From assembly GCF_036898095.1 (NCBI RefSeq), contig NC_090765.1, positions 27,590,903 through 27,654,902 on the forward strand: 64,000 nt of DNA, given 5' to 3'. The first letter of the stretch is position 1. Each line of letters starts with the position of its first letter. Position numbers and translations under genes: made by a program. Positions 41,594 through 51,413 of this stretch are shown piece after piece. The notes under the pieces were generated by a model. The model did not search any database, was not told where the DNA came from, and saw only the letters and a program-made list of their open reading frames with translations. The stretch comes from Palaemon carinicauda (Eukaryota; Arthropoda; Malacostraca; Decapoda; Palaemonidae).

Positions 41594-42576
41594 CATGATT
41601 TTCTCACCTTAGCAGTCAAGATAAGGTTCGGGATTTCAAAGGACAGTATTAACTATTTAGAAGAAGACAAGTCGAAATCAACGAGAAGACAATAAGAGTC
41701 TTCCTGGAAGAAATGGGTTGCCTTTGTCATGGTAAAGAAACCAAAGGAGATATCAGAATTTTGTTTATACTTCTTTATCCATCTCCATGAACAAGGTTTA
41801 GCAGCCAACAAGAATTCTACGTGTAAATCTGCCCTAACTAGACCCTTGCTATACGCCTTCCAGGTGGACTTCTCCAATGAAATCTTCAACAAGATCCCAA
41901 AAGCCTGCGCTAGACTTCGGCCCGCAGCCCCTCCGAGGCCCATTTCCTGGTCCTTGGATAAGGTTCTTCACTTAGCGTCGACCTTGAATAACGAAGATTG
42001 CTCTCTAAAAGATTTGACTCTAAAGGTGATATTCTTATTTGCACTAGCCTCAGGAGCCAGAGTTAGCGAAATACTGTAGTGGCCTTTTCGAGGGATGATG
42101 GCCACATTCAGTTCACAGACTGTGGAGAACTGAACCTATTTCCTGACCCAGCGTTTCTCGCCAAGAACGAGCTGCCCACCGAGAGGTGGGGTTCCTGGAG
42201 AATCTTCCCTCTGAAGGAAGAAGCATCTCTATGTCCAGTTGAATGCCTAAAGGTCTATCTTCGTAGAACTTCAGACTTTAAGGGAGGTCAGCTTTTCAGG
42301 GGAGAAACCTCAGGTTTAACATTGACCTTGAAACAACTAAGGGTGAAGATCACCTATTTCATTCGCAGAGCGGATCCAGACAGTACACCCGCAGGTCATG
42401 ATCCGAGAAAGGTTGCTTTGTCTCTGAACTTCTTCCAGACCATGAGTTTTGAAAACCTTCGTGCCTACACTGGATGGAAATCATCCAGGGTTTTCTTCAA
42501 ACACTACGCGAAACAAGTGCAAGAGATAAAGCACTACGTGGTGACAGCAGGTAGTGTACTAAAACCTGCCGCTTGA
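41594..42576 (+). pseudogene. DIRS A tyrosine recombinase
   Basis: The N-terminal SAM-like part reads GISKDSINYLEEDKSKSTRR, a TAA at 41672, then SSWKKWVAFV and the core-binding helices; the catalytic part begins near LTLKVIFLFALASGARVSE, carrying the first catalytic Arg. A frameshift near 42075 changes frame; the protein then continues GHIQFTDCGELNLFPDPAFL, FPLKEEASLCPVECLKVYLR, HDPRKVALSLNFF (H-x-x-R), AYTGWKSSRVFFKHYAKQ (Trp/His site and nucleophilic Tyr). All key residues R, HxxR, W and Y are visible although the frame is broken twice. The enzyme would integrate the circular DNA intermediate, in place of the integrase of LTR elements. Confidence 0.9.
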
Positions 42577-43478
42577 ATTCTGCAAAGAACAGTGCACTAA
42601 TTGGGACTTTTAGTGAAGGGTGTGCATGACTTACTCCTACGATGTATTATGTTTAGTGACGTGTCTAGTAAATGACACTATAGACTGTTCTAAATACACA
42701 GGTGACTAAAGCATAAAAGACTGACACGTGCCATGCGTATTTCCCTTAGAGTGGCTTTGTTTCCTTTTCAGATGAAACTATTTTTTCTGTTATTACTAAT
42801 TATTATGCTTTCACACAATATTTTCAAAGAAAATTTTCTTTAATTGTATATATTACAACCCATGATTTCTAAATACTGGCTGTTAATAAACACAGTTAGG
42901 AATTTTTACGTCTCATTTTGCCCTAAAAATTCTAAAATACAAATAAAAGGTGTCAGAGCTACTTTTTTATCCTCTTATTTCTGGAAAATATTTCAGATTA
43001 ATTCCATTTCTGTTCTAAGTAAACAATCATCAAATTTATGTGTTATGCTATTAAGTTCAGTCCCTGGTAATCACTGACTTTACCAACCTGATTACCTTAC
43101 TGACTTTACAATTTCCTACATGAATGTAAACCTGTCTAACTTGTCTACAACGAACAAGCAGACTGAGGGAGGTGTCAGTCACCTATACATATTTGTTCCT
43201 TTCAGAATACAAACTATGTTTTCATGTATATGATGACACTAATATACAACTTGTTTGCTAGATTGTTCCTTGAACTCACAACCCTCGGGTTTTTTTCCTA
43301 GAGTCTTCCATGACTCTTCCCTGTAGGGGGCAGGAAGCACTGACATAGTCCATGATCAGCTGAAAGGTGTATGATGGTAAAACCTGGTGTCTCTAGGTCT
43401 AGATGACCAAGGAAAATTTATCTTGCAGTTATTGGCACTATTGAAAATCCACAGATACATTATTGCTCTGGTAAATTT

Positions 43479-43570
43479 CCATCAGGACGACATGGCCTGA
43501 GCCAAAAAAACGGATTTTGAGCGAAGCAAAAAATCTATTTTTGGGTGAGGTAGCCATGTCGTCCTGATGA
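43479..43570 (+). repeat. Internal complementary region, DIRS A
   Basis: The first part (43479-43504) is the reverse complement of the left element end; the rest, from 'aaaacggattttgagcgaag' on, is the reverse complement of the right end 'cttcgctcaaaatccgtttt'. The two outer parts are also complementary to each other (ccatcaggacgacatggc with gccatgtcgtcctgatg). In the DIRS replication model this region aligns the two ends for circle formation. Confidence 0.9.
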
Positions 43571-43912
43571 ACCCACCCTCCTTTGACAAAGGATGAATGA
43601 ATCCCTCCCTTATGTACTGTATCTGTAGCACCTCATTAACGCTACAAAGAATGACAAGATGGCACCACACGGCGTCGTGCTGGCGTTCAATAACAGTACG
43701 AGTAGGAGCATTGCCTTAATAATGACCCTCCTACAATTCTTGCCACTTTCCCCTCTCGAAGCGTATACGCTATTAGGGGTGTAGATAGCGATGTGGCGTG
43801 TCAAGAATACGTCCTCTGATCTTATACGATATTCCTAAAGACAATGCAAGGGATATTCGCGCCAGGAGTTAGAATTCTAGATACCTTTAGTAAAATTCTC
43901 TGGGATATATCA

Positions 43913-43972
43913 CTGCAGTTAAATATAACCTAGGAAGCTACTAAGAAGGAACTTCCATCAGGACGACATGGC
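43913..43972 (-). repeat. Right inverted terminal repeat, DIRS A
   Basis: Sixty-base partner of 36471-36530. Beyond it the right end extends another 46 bp (to 44018) that has no partner at the left end but is represented in the internal complementary region, as expected for the longer right end of DIRS elements. Confidence 0.93.
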
Positions 43973-44122
43973 TACCTCACCCAAAAATAGATTTTTCGCT
44001 TCGCTCAAAATCCGTTTTGTACAGCACTGCAGCCGAAACAAAGGTGAGGGTTGCTCCACCTGCTGGGTAGGTTACACCTACCCGCCACTCGACAAGCAAC
44101 TATATCTAGCCTACCTTCTTGA

Positions 44123-44188
44123 AATTATAGAGTCCTTTCAATACACGTCATCAAACTTCCGGTCCGCCATCTTGGAGGGCATACAAAG
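44123..44188 (+). repeat. Left inverted arm / promoter-like segment
   Basis: Partner of 45473-45538. Contains 'acttccgg' (ETS-like) and 'ccgccatcttgg' (YY1-like) motifs, 70 bp upstream of the THAP start codon, so it may serve as a promoter as well as an end. Confidence 0.6.
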
Positions 44189-44258
44189 ACGCGTTCAGTG
44201 AATAGCTATGGTTGTGCTGTTGAATATTTAGCCATTTCATCACATTCACATTCACACA

Positions 44259-44519
44259 ATGCCCAGTTTTTGCGCTATTGTTGGCTGTGGGAATCGAGGA
44301 CGAAGAGATGACAAGAGTTTCTACCGCATACCGGCAGTTATTCAGAATCAGGACAAAGATACAGAAGAATTATCCAAGTGCAGACGTGACTTGTGGTTGA
44401 CCAGAATATCACGGGCTGATCTACGTGAATCCTCACTACCCTGGGCACGTATCTGTTCTGATTATTTCATATCAGGTCAGTCTCGGCTAGGCCCTAAAAG
44501 TATCATTATTCCTGTGTAA
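44259..44519 (+). CDS. THAP-type zinc finger ORF (86 aa)
   Basis: The frame starts MPSFCAIVGCGNRGRRD, then KSFYRIPAV, a charged loop, DLWLTRISRADL, and ARICSDYFISG. This follows the THAP DNA-binding domain: C-x4-C at the N-terminus, F..IP, a Trp in the central helix, and the C-x2-H..F end. THAP domains occur in host transcription factors and in P-element-type transposases, where they bind element ends. The final zinc ligand, normally His in ICS.HF, is Tyr here (ICSDYF), so zinc binding may be impaired. After ISG there is a possible donor (cag/gtcagt at 44476) and the frame then reads on only to a stop at 44519, so this may be just the first exon. Confidence 0.65.
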   Translation: MPSFCAIVGCGNRGRRDDKSFYRIPAVIQNQDKDTEELSKCRRDLWLTRISRADLRESSLPWARICSDYFISGQSRLGPKSIIIPV

Positions 44520-45226
44520 ACATGCTATATCCGATCGCATGGGTGACTTCAAAAGTATCATCGTCAGTTCAGTGTGTAGTGTGTGTGGGGGAGGGGGCAT
44601 CTCAATTTTTAAACATCAAAAGGGGCATCTCAGATTTACAAAACAAAAATTAAAAGCGCCCATATTGGCTATATTAACAAAGGCTACTTACCTAGGTCTC
44701 TCTTTCGCCAAGGTGCTCATGCCTATATATAATTAAGTGTATATTTATATTTATTTTAATTTGTGTATTAAATTGTGCAGACATACAGGCCTATGTGATG
44801 AATAAACATTGATTATAAATAATAATAATAATATCTGAAAGCTGGTTTAATCCGAAGGGGTCTTCAGCTTATATATGAAACATCGAAAAAATAATTAAAC
44901 TTGCGCATTTAATTGCAAGGAGGCAAAACGATCATCCAAGAGCATTACAATAGAGTTTGTCCATCATATGTTTATATGTATATAAGAAATTATAGCATTT
45001 GTAACCAAACACAAACACAATGGTTAGGCATGAACTGATAAAGATTTGACATAATAATGCAAAACTTTTACATACATTTTGACAATAAAAAATTATAATA
45101 CACAAGGTTAGGCTAAATGATCAATATTAGCATTATAATTATAAACACTCTCTTCATCGGCCCAGTGTTTATCTAATTTTGGACTTAAAAGCATTAAAGG
45201 AAAAAAAAAAAAATTCTGGAAGCAGA

Positions 45227-45466
45227 TTATTCAATGGAAATGTATGCCCACTCATGTTCTGGGTTGGCCGACAGTACCAAGTAGTTCACCATATCAATGT
45301 ATGAAATACTGGGAAAATCCTCAATATTTTGACTGAATGAATTCTGCATCTGGTATGGATCTAGGCCATCAATTAGATCGAGTTTCTGCTTGTAAAAACG
45401 CTTATCACCCGATAATTGTTAGACAAAGTCGCTCTCATTGTCCATATTCGCTGTAGCAGCTGCCAT
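45227..45466 (-). pseudogene. Convergent frame, N-terminal DPY/NYLV-type protein
   Basis: From the ATG at 45466 the minus strand reads MAAATANMDNESDFV, an in-frame TAA (45419-45421), then QLSGDKRFYKQKLDLIDGLD, PYQMQNSFSQNI, EDFPSISYIDMVNYLVLS, NPEHEWAYISIE and a stop at 45227. The pattern LxGLDPY...P.(I/V)SY.D(I/M)VNYLV is the N-terminal signature I associate with multicopy uncharacterised animal proteins that carry a SWIM zinc finger and a YqaJ-type exonuclease further on; those domains are not present here. A single stop, plus the early end, makes this copy broken. The start codon lies 7 bp inside the right inverted arm, mirroring the THAP gene at the other side. The family link is from memory and needs a search. 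Confidence 0.5.
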
Positions 45467-45472
45467 GTTTTC

Positions 45473-45538
45473 GCTTTGTATGCCCTCCAGCATGGCCGCC
45501 GGCGATTCCCAGTGACGTCATTGAAAGCACTCTATAAT
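45473..45538 (-). repeat. Right inverted arm / promoter-like segment
   Basis: Partner of 44123-44188. On the minus strand it precedes the ATG at 45466 directly. Includes tgacgtca (CRE palindrome) and 'cggccatgctgg'. Confidence 0.6.
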
Positions 45539-45544
45539 GCTGCT

Positions 45545-46300
45545 GTAGCTTCACTGAAGTCATAAGCCTATTAAATGATGGTGGTTTGTATTCGTGTAGC
45601 AACAAATATGGGTTTTATTATAGTTCTGGACAGTAAAAGCTTTCCTACTAAAAATCAGGTGCTTCCTGAAGAAAAGCACCAGTTTTCGGTAAAGTTTTAC
45701 TGTATTATATTTTCTGCAGAAAAACAGATCCACAATCAAAATCATTGACTAAATATTCAAGAAAACTATTTGTACCCCACAGTAGGTATATCACTAGGTC
45801 TAAAGTAACAATGAGGAAACCTTGAATCATTAGACTCGGTGAATTTCTACTGACAAAACATTGAACATTTATAACTAAGCAACGAGTTACATTATACGCC
45901 TACCTCTGTGGGTCAAGTTGATGCAAAAAAGGTGAAGTTAAGCCTCTGAATTGCGAAATGGGTTTAGCTTAGGGTGCATCTGGACTGAAATAACGAAAAA
46001 TTACCAACTGTAAATTAAGTATGACACTCAGATTTAGTCATTATACCACGGTATCGTCATTAATTGCTTACCAAAACTTTAGTATAAGCAGTGACCGATT
46101 CAACAATGGATGCGTGAAAACGAAGACGTCACTTTCTCGCAAGAAATTTTAGGATCTAATTGAAAGAACCATCCCATGTTGTTACAGTGTATCACACAAA
46201 TTACGACTTACGAGCGTATTTACCTCATAAGCAAACGGAATTTTGGAAAAACACTCACAAACTCACCGATATAAACACTTTCACTTAAAAAAAAGAAAAA
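45545..46300. other. No gene seen
   Basis: Unique-looking AT-rich sequence; no supported feature. Confidence 0.45.
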
Positions 46301-46303
46301 AAA

Positions 46304-46340
46304 AATATTATAATTATTATTATTATTATCATCTGAAACC

Positions 46341-46429
<89 letters not shown>

Positions 46430-46430
46430 T
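46304..46430. repeat. (ATT)n microsatellite
   Basis: Long ATT run with one interruption near 46325-46340. The poly-Tyr open frame across it is an artefact. Confidence 0.97.
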
Positions 46431-48029
46431 AAAGAAAAAAAAAACTAACAATGTGACGTTCCCTGGTCAGTCAACGTGTCAAGTAATTGTTTTTTACAGA
46501 CACTTGGTCATTATGGGCAATGTTTTATTTCGACAGCATTTGATTCATTTGGTACAAATTTCTTATGTTTAGAAATGTCATTATGTACAATACTATTGTT
46601 TTTAAATTTAGTTATTTTACTTAGATGTTTTTAATGTTCACCAATGATTTTCTTCCCTTTTAGCATTTAAACGTTTGCTACACTTTAAATTGTTGTTTTA
46701 TCTTCTTTCAATTTATTTTAAAATTAAGGGTATCCTTTTATCTGAATTGCTAATAACCTCCTCCAGATGGGCGATCTCTTTATCTTGAATACGTAGACCA
46801 GGTAGCATTCAATGAAAAAAGTACATTATTTTTTCCCATTAGGCTATGGCTGTGTCATATATGCCTTATCGACTTCCGAAATGTGAATATAATTGCATTG
46901 TCTTAAGAGTTTTTACGGTTCTGTTTTTAATTTGATTGTTTCCAAAAACTGTGTCTTTTTAGAGATTGAATTGTTTTAATGTAGACGATGGCCTTTGTAG
47001 CAACCCCCTCCCCCCTTTTTTTAATCAAGTGCTAATTTGGCTATGTGAGTCAAATAGTGTAGCCCTAAGAATGTATTTGGAAAGCTTCAAATACTAAACT
47101 AGAGATTTACCAATGCCTGTAGTTATGGTAAAGAAAATGAAGCGAACCGTTGGATATTGCTGGAATTTTGATAAGCTTGTCATTCTTCATTCATTTAATA
47201 AAGTTGTTATACTTATAACAGTACTCCTGTTTGCCAGTGTAATACATTATAGTATCCATTCATTATGTGATATACAGTATCGGAGTGTTAAGATATAAGG
47301 TATATTTATATGTTTTGGTGTAAACGGCCAGTGTTTGTAGTAACATATGAAATTTAATATTAAGTATATTGGATTGAGAATTGTATATTTTAACTAGCTT
47401 CGTTAATTTAAGTAGATTATAGACTGCAGTTATTCATATTTCCACTCTAAGGAAAACAACCAAGTTGGTGAAGTATCAGTTGTAACAAGTTATTAAGTAT
47501 CGAAGATTTCTATTGATTGTAAAACTGTGGGTTTAAACATTGAATGTATTTGATTTTATATAAATATGTAGATAGTCGAATAAAGTAGAACGTGAGCAGA
47601 TGTTTTTTTATTCCAATTTATATCAACGTTTAGCTATTAAATTGATAGAAATACCAGATCTGTAATGCAACTAAAATCTTGTCATTATCGTAGGTTTACC
47701 GAGGCTTGCAGATATTTAGTGTATAATAAATCATCCTCAATATGAATTGATTCTCTATAAACCTACATCAGACTATTATTGTATTGATTTAAACAAGGCA
47801 CCAATAAATTTATGAACAATTAAAAACAGGTTCAGGTTCTGGGGTGAGCAACGGCGCCTCTGTGTCTTTTAGTTTTGTGTGTTCCTTATTTCCACTAGTT
47901 TTTCTCTTTTCATCCACATTTGTTGTAGTATACTTTTCTTATTTTCAATATTCTCTTCACAAAAAAAGGAATTTTCCAACTGTTTGTGCACTATCTTCTT
48001 CGTATGGTTGTTGAAGCTCAATTGCTTTT
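46431..48029. other. No gene seen
   Basis: T-rich sequence without a supported coding region; intergenic, upstream of NUDT21. Confidence 0.45.
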
Positions 48030-48254
48030 AGAGTTCTCTTGCTTGAGGGTACACTCGAGCACACTCTCCTATCTTATTTCTCTTCCTCTTGTTTTGTTAA
48101 AGTTTTTATAGTTTATATAGGAGATATTTAATGTTGTTACTCTTCTTAGAATATTTTATTTTCCTTTTTTCCTTTCCGCACTGAGCTATTTTCCCTGTTG
48201 GAGCCCCTGGGCTTATAGCATACTGCTTTTCCAACTAGGGTTGTAGCTTAGTAA

Positions 48255-48341
<87 letters not shown>

Positions 48342-48343
48342 TT
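48030..48343 (+). mobile_element. LINE 3' tail with (AAT)n, upstream of NUDT21
   Basis: Contains 'gagttctcttgcttgagggt', 'cttcctcttgttttgtt', 'gagctattttccctgttgga' and 'aactagggttgtagct', and ends in an AAT run (48258-48340). It ends about 125 bp before the NUDT21 start codon, so it abuts the core promoter. Confidence 0.88.
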
Positions 48344-48408
48344 CTTATATCACTAAACTTTGTTTCTTCTTTCATATAATTCCAACTTTTTCTGAAAGAA
48401 GAAGAAGC

Positions 48409-48420
48409 GACCAATCAGCG
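48409..48420 (+). promoter_or_regulatory. CCAAT box of NUDT21
   Basis: gaccaatcagcg matches the NF-Y consensus core CCAAT(C/G)A(G/C) and lies about 47-58 bp upstream of the start codon. No TATA box is evident, as is usual for a housekeeping gene. Confidence 0.55.
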
Positions 48421-48466
48421 TTTTTGTTTGCGGCCAAAAGCAGTGTTTACAACAACAACTAACAAC

Positions 48467-48585
48467 ATGGCGACGCCGAAAAGGTCTTCTTCAAATTCTG
48501 GTTGGCCTAAAAATTCTCAGCCTGCTTCTTACGGTGCAAAATATAATGGAAGTAGTGCACCGGGGACTAGCAGGACAATTAGCCT
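48467..48585 (+). CDS. NUDT21: NUDT21 (CFIm25) coding exon 1
   Basis: ATG in 'aacaacatgg' opens MATPKRSSSNSGWPKNSQPA and continues to GTSRTISL, where human CFIm25 has LERTINLYPLTNY. The exon ends in phase 2 (codon 40 split ct/g) at a gtaag donor at 48586. Joined to exon 2 the reading frame passes without a break into [13 protein letters not shown], which fixes both splice sites. The first 30 residues are poorly conserved in the family, as expected for the flexible N-terminus. CFIm25 is the small subunit of cleavage factor Im: it binds UGUA upstream of poly(A) sites as a dimer, with CFIm59 or CFIm68, in the nucleus, and steers poly(A) site choice. The exon lies between two oppositely oriented LINE tails. 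Confidence 0.93.
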
Positions 48586-48671
48586 GTAAGGAATTTTTAA
48601 GTTCTGTGTATTTGCTGTTTATGTAAAGGATAGGTTTAGGCAACCATAGTTCCACTCAACTTGACTACCGG

Positions 48672-49035
48672 TAATATTATTATTATTATTATTAAATGCT
48701 AAGCTACAACCCTAGTTGGAAAAGCAGGATGCTATAAGCCCAGGGGCCCCAACAGGGAAAATAGCCCAGTGAGGAAAGGAAACAAGGGAAAATAAAATAT
48801 TTTAAGAATAATAACATTAGAATAAATATTTCCTATATAAACAATAAAAACTTCAACAAAACAAGAGAAAGAGAAACTAGATAGAACAGTGTGCCTGAGT
48901 GTACCCTCAAGCAAGAGAACTCTAACCCAAGACAGTGGAAGGCCATGGTACAGAGGCTATAGCACTACCCAAGACTAGAGAACAATGGTTTGATTTTGGA
49001 GTGTCCTTCTCCTAGAAGAGCTGCTTACTATGGTA
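48672..49035 (-). mobile_element. LINE 3' tail with (ATT)n, in NUDT21 intron 1
   Basis: Same family as 48030-48343 but inverted: ATT run at 48672-48693, then 'agctacaaccctagttgga', 'cccaacagggaaaatagccc', 'acaaaacaagag', 'gagtgtaccctc' and 'actacccaagactagag'. It starts about 85 bp after the exon 1 donor. Confidence 0.88.
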
Positions 49036-49668
49036 TTATAGAGCTCTAATAGTTAAGAGGTCCAAGAAACAATAAGTTAATAGGGTATTGTTTGATTTAC
49101 AATAGTCTATGAAATTATAATATCTCGCTTGACACGGAATATAGGTGTGTACTATTCATGGGGCTGTAAACATATCCCTACTACTGTCTTTTAACTTTAC
49201 CTGTGCATCATTCATAAATATGTTGATGGGTAAGTGTATGATACTATGGTATAAAAGTAAAACACTGGGCAAGCTTTACTAATAAAAAAAAATCTGGCAT
49301 TTATAGGAAGACCTTTTTTTTCGAAAATTACTTTTGTTTTCGTCGGAAATAATTAGTTAATATGACATCCCCTAATATATTCGGTAAAGTTTTACTGTAT
49401 TACAGATTATCATTTTGAACGAAATATAGGATTTCCTGTAGTAAATAACGTGATTTAACCTAATTTGACTTCCATTTCAACCGCAAACAAACAGAACAAC
49501 CAGTTTTGCTTGCCAAAAAACAATGTCAAGCTCGTTTGTACTGGTAAGCGGTAATGTTGAGCTGCGCACGCTAACATTAGCAATGGGAGCGTTTGTAGGG
49601 TGACGGCCAGATCCCGTAGAAAACGGGAATATTCTGAACTGTGGCCGTCGTTCTAAAAACGATTTTGA

Positions 49669-49884
49669 CGGGAGAAGCTAACTTAAAAAACCCACCTAAC
49701 CTATGCTAAAAGCCGTATCCTTACCCAGGGGGGGCTTCGCCCCTCCGGACCCCCCCCTTACACAACAGTTTCCTTACCTACGAGTACAACGGGAGAAGCT
49801 AACTTAATAAACCCACCTAACCTATGCTAAAAGCCGTGTCCTTACCCAGGGGGCTGCGCCCCTCTGGACCCCCCTTACACAACA
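49669..49884. repeat. Tandem repeat, two copies with GC hairpin
   Basis: 'cgggagaagctaactta' starts copies at 49669 and 49790 (offset 121). Each holds 'acccacctaacctatgct' and a GC-rich inverted segment, 'ggggggcttcgcccc' in copy 1 and 'gggggctgcgcccc' in copy 2, followed by a C run and 'ttacacaaca'. Confidence 0.9.
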
Positions 49885-50840
49885 TATTTAAGATCTGTAG
49901 ACCATTTCCAAACTTTTTTATTCTATACAAGATAACAGTCGGAGCGATAATAAGCAAATTAGGACGCTTGGCCGTAGCGCTACAAACTACCCTAGCAATG
50001 TTCCGCTAATATTAGCAACGCTAAATATAATGATTCTTGTTCTGCCACTGGCTCGCTTTGCTAACATTAGCAATGTTACGTTAACGTATGTATATTTTTT
50101 AAACTATTCATTTGCAACAGGAACGAGTGTCCTTTTCGAAGAGAGCGGATCTTTTCCCCTAGGTTACATTACCCTGTAATACAGTACAATAATACCTGAA
50201 TAATATTAAAACTAACCTATTCTTCTCTTTACATTTTTCTGCGGGACACAATAAAACCTCGTAAAATTGCACAAAATACGGGAATCCTTTTCTCCTGGAA
50301 TAATTATTTCAATTTTGTTTACATAGAATGAGTCGGATGTTTCTGCACCCTTTTGTGCATGGTTTCTTGAGCTGCGCATAATTTCTCTTTCTTGCTCCAT
50401 CACAACTTTCTACTTTCTACGCACATTTGTCAGTTCTGTGCCACACCCCATTTTCTTACCAAAAGTTTTCCGTACCCTTGTAGTCGTGTTACGTATCAGA
50501 TGAGTCTTGTAGTACTCTAAGTAACAGTGTAATGGCTGCCCTTTTAGCTATTTCGATAATATAGCCAAGTTTCACGGTACTCCTGGTGTAGTGAATAATT
50601 TTTAAAAGCTCATCGTGTTATCCCTCAAAAGTTAGTGTCCCAAGTGTGATTCTGACTTAGCTTTTAGGGAAAACCAGCACATTTCCTACTGTAACTCTTA
50701 ATGTAAAGATTGCAATAAAAAAGAAAAAGAAAAAAAAAATGAGACGTAAGTGTCAATCATAAGGTAAGGATATATTTGTGATTTACTTTAAGTTTGTGAC
50801 CTGGGAAGAGGGATTCGGGGGGTCTTGCCACCTTGCTAGG

Positions 50841-51050
50841 GGCTGTGACCTCGGAATTACTAGGTTAGGTTAGTTGGGTTTGTTAGGTTCTGTACCATTT
50901 TGAAAATCTGAAAAGTGTTAAATACAGTAATCCCATTTTATGACCGTTATGCCCGCCACCTAGGGTTTGTGACCTAGGAACTTCTAGGTTAGGTTAGGTA
51001 GGCTTGATAATTTTTTACCATTTTTCAAATCTCAAAAGTGTTTATCTCGT
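50841..51050. repeat. Degenerate tandem repeat with TTAGG-like motifs
   Basis: Two copies (about 50841-50935 and 50963-51050) share 'tgtgacct.ggaa.t.ctag', then 'gttaggttag', 'accattt', 'aatct.aaaagtgtt'. The ggttaggttag core resembles the arthropod telomere repeat but only two units occur at a time. Confidence 0.7.
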
Positions 51051-51098
51051 TTTGTCCTATTTTTGCACACCCAAAATCTAAGTTGTTCCGTAACTGGA

Positions 51099-51258
51099 AT
51101 ACAAACCATGCTATTTAATAGGGGTATTACTTTTGGCGTAGCTGAAATGACGAGCCATTAATTTTTAACGAGGGTTAACTACCCACACCGCTAGTTAGCG
51201 GGGGTTAGGAAGGGTAGCTTGCTACCGCTCCCCCTCACACACCTGTGATTGAGCTCAC
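51099..51258 (+). repeat. Left inverted terminal repeat, DIRS B
   Basis: About 160 bp complementary to 59633-59790; anchors 'gctgaaatgacgagccatta', 'gggttaactacccacaccgc' and 'cacctgtgatt'. Confidence 0.93.
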
Positions 51259-51413
51259 TTTGCTTTCGGCTCGAATGGTGAATGGATGTTGCCGCTCTTC
51301 ATCCTCGCCGACTATTGGCAGCCATTAACGCCATTTTGTTTTCTCTTTTCTCTTAGACTGAGTGTGTGTGAAGTCGACTTGACTGAGTGTGTGTGAAGTC
51401 GACTTCTGCGATC

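Larger units (their letters stand above)
36457..44018 (+). mobile_element. DIRS1-like retrotransposon A (decayed)
   Basis: About 7.6 kb, with parts in the DIRS order: left inverted terminal repeat, gag-like frames, RT-RNase H, tyrosine recombinase, internal complementary region, right inverted terminal repeat. Ends are inferred from the internal complementary region at 43479-43570, which is complementary to the left end joined to the right end. Its junction reads 'ccgttttttt' plus 'ggctcagg', placing the left end near 36457-36462 and the right end near 44018. Both genomic boundaries share gtttt, consistent with tyrosine-recombinase insertion at a short identical core without a staggered target duplication. 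All coding regions carry stops or frameshifts, so this copy is not autonomous. Confidence 0.88.
44123..45538. mobile_element. Putative THAP-bearing DNA transposon remnant
   Basis: Inverted arms of about 65 bp (44123-44188 and 45473-45538) enclose two convergent reading frames: a THAP-type ORF on plus and a DPY/NYLV-type frame on minus. The arms start attatagag and end ggagggcatacaaag, both exact, with diverged middles, and both include an acgtca motif; the right arm holds the full palindrome tgacgtca. No flanking target duplication was found by eye. The cassette could also be two linked genes with related promoters, but the reciprocal position of arms and start codons suggests one mobile unit, probably an internally deleted copy. 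Confidence 0.5.

Noticed and set aside
44065..44083. Perfect 8-bp hairpin gggtaggt-tac-acctaccc
   Set aside because: Isolated, without a T run or repeat context; such short stems are expected by chance in 64 kb.
44115..45550. Target-site duplication around the inverted arms of the THAP cassette
   Set aside because: Bases outside the arms (cttcttga on the left, gctgctgt on the right) do not match; the true ends may lie elsewhere or have decayed.
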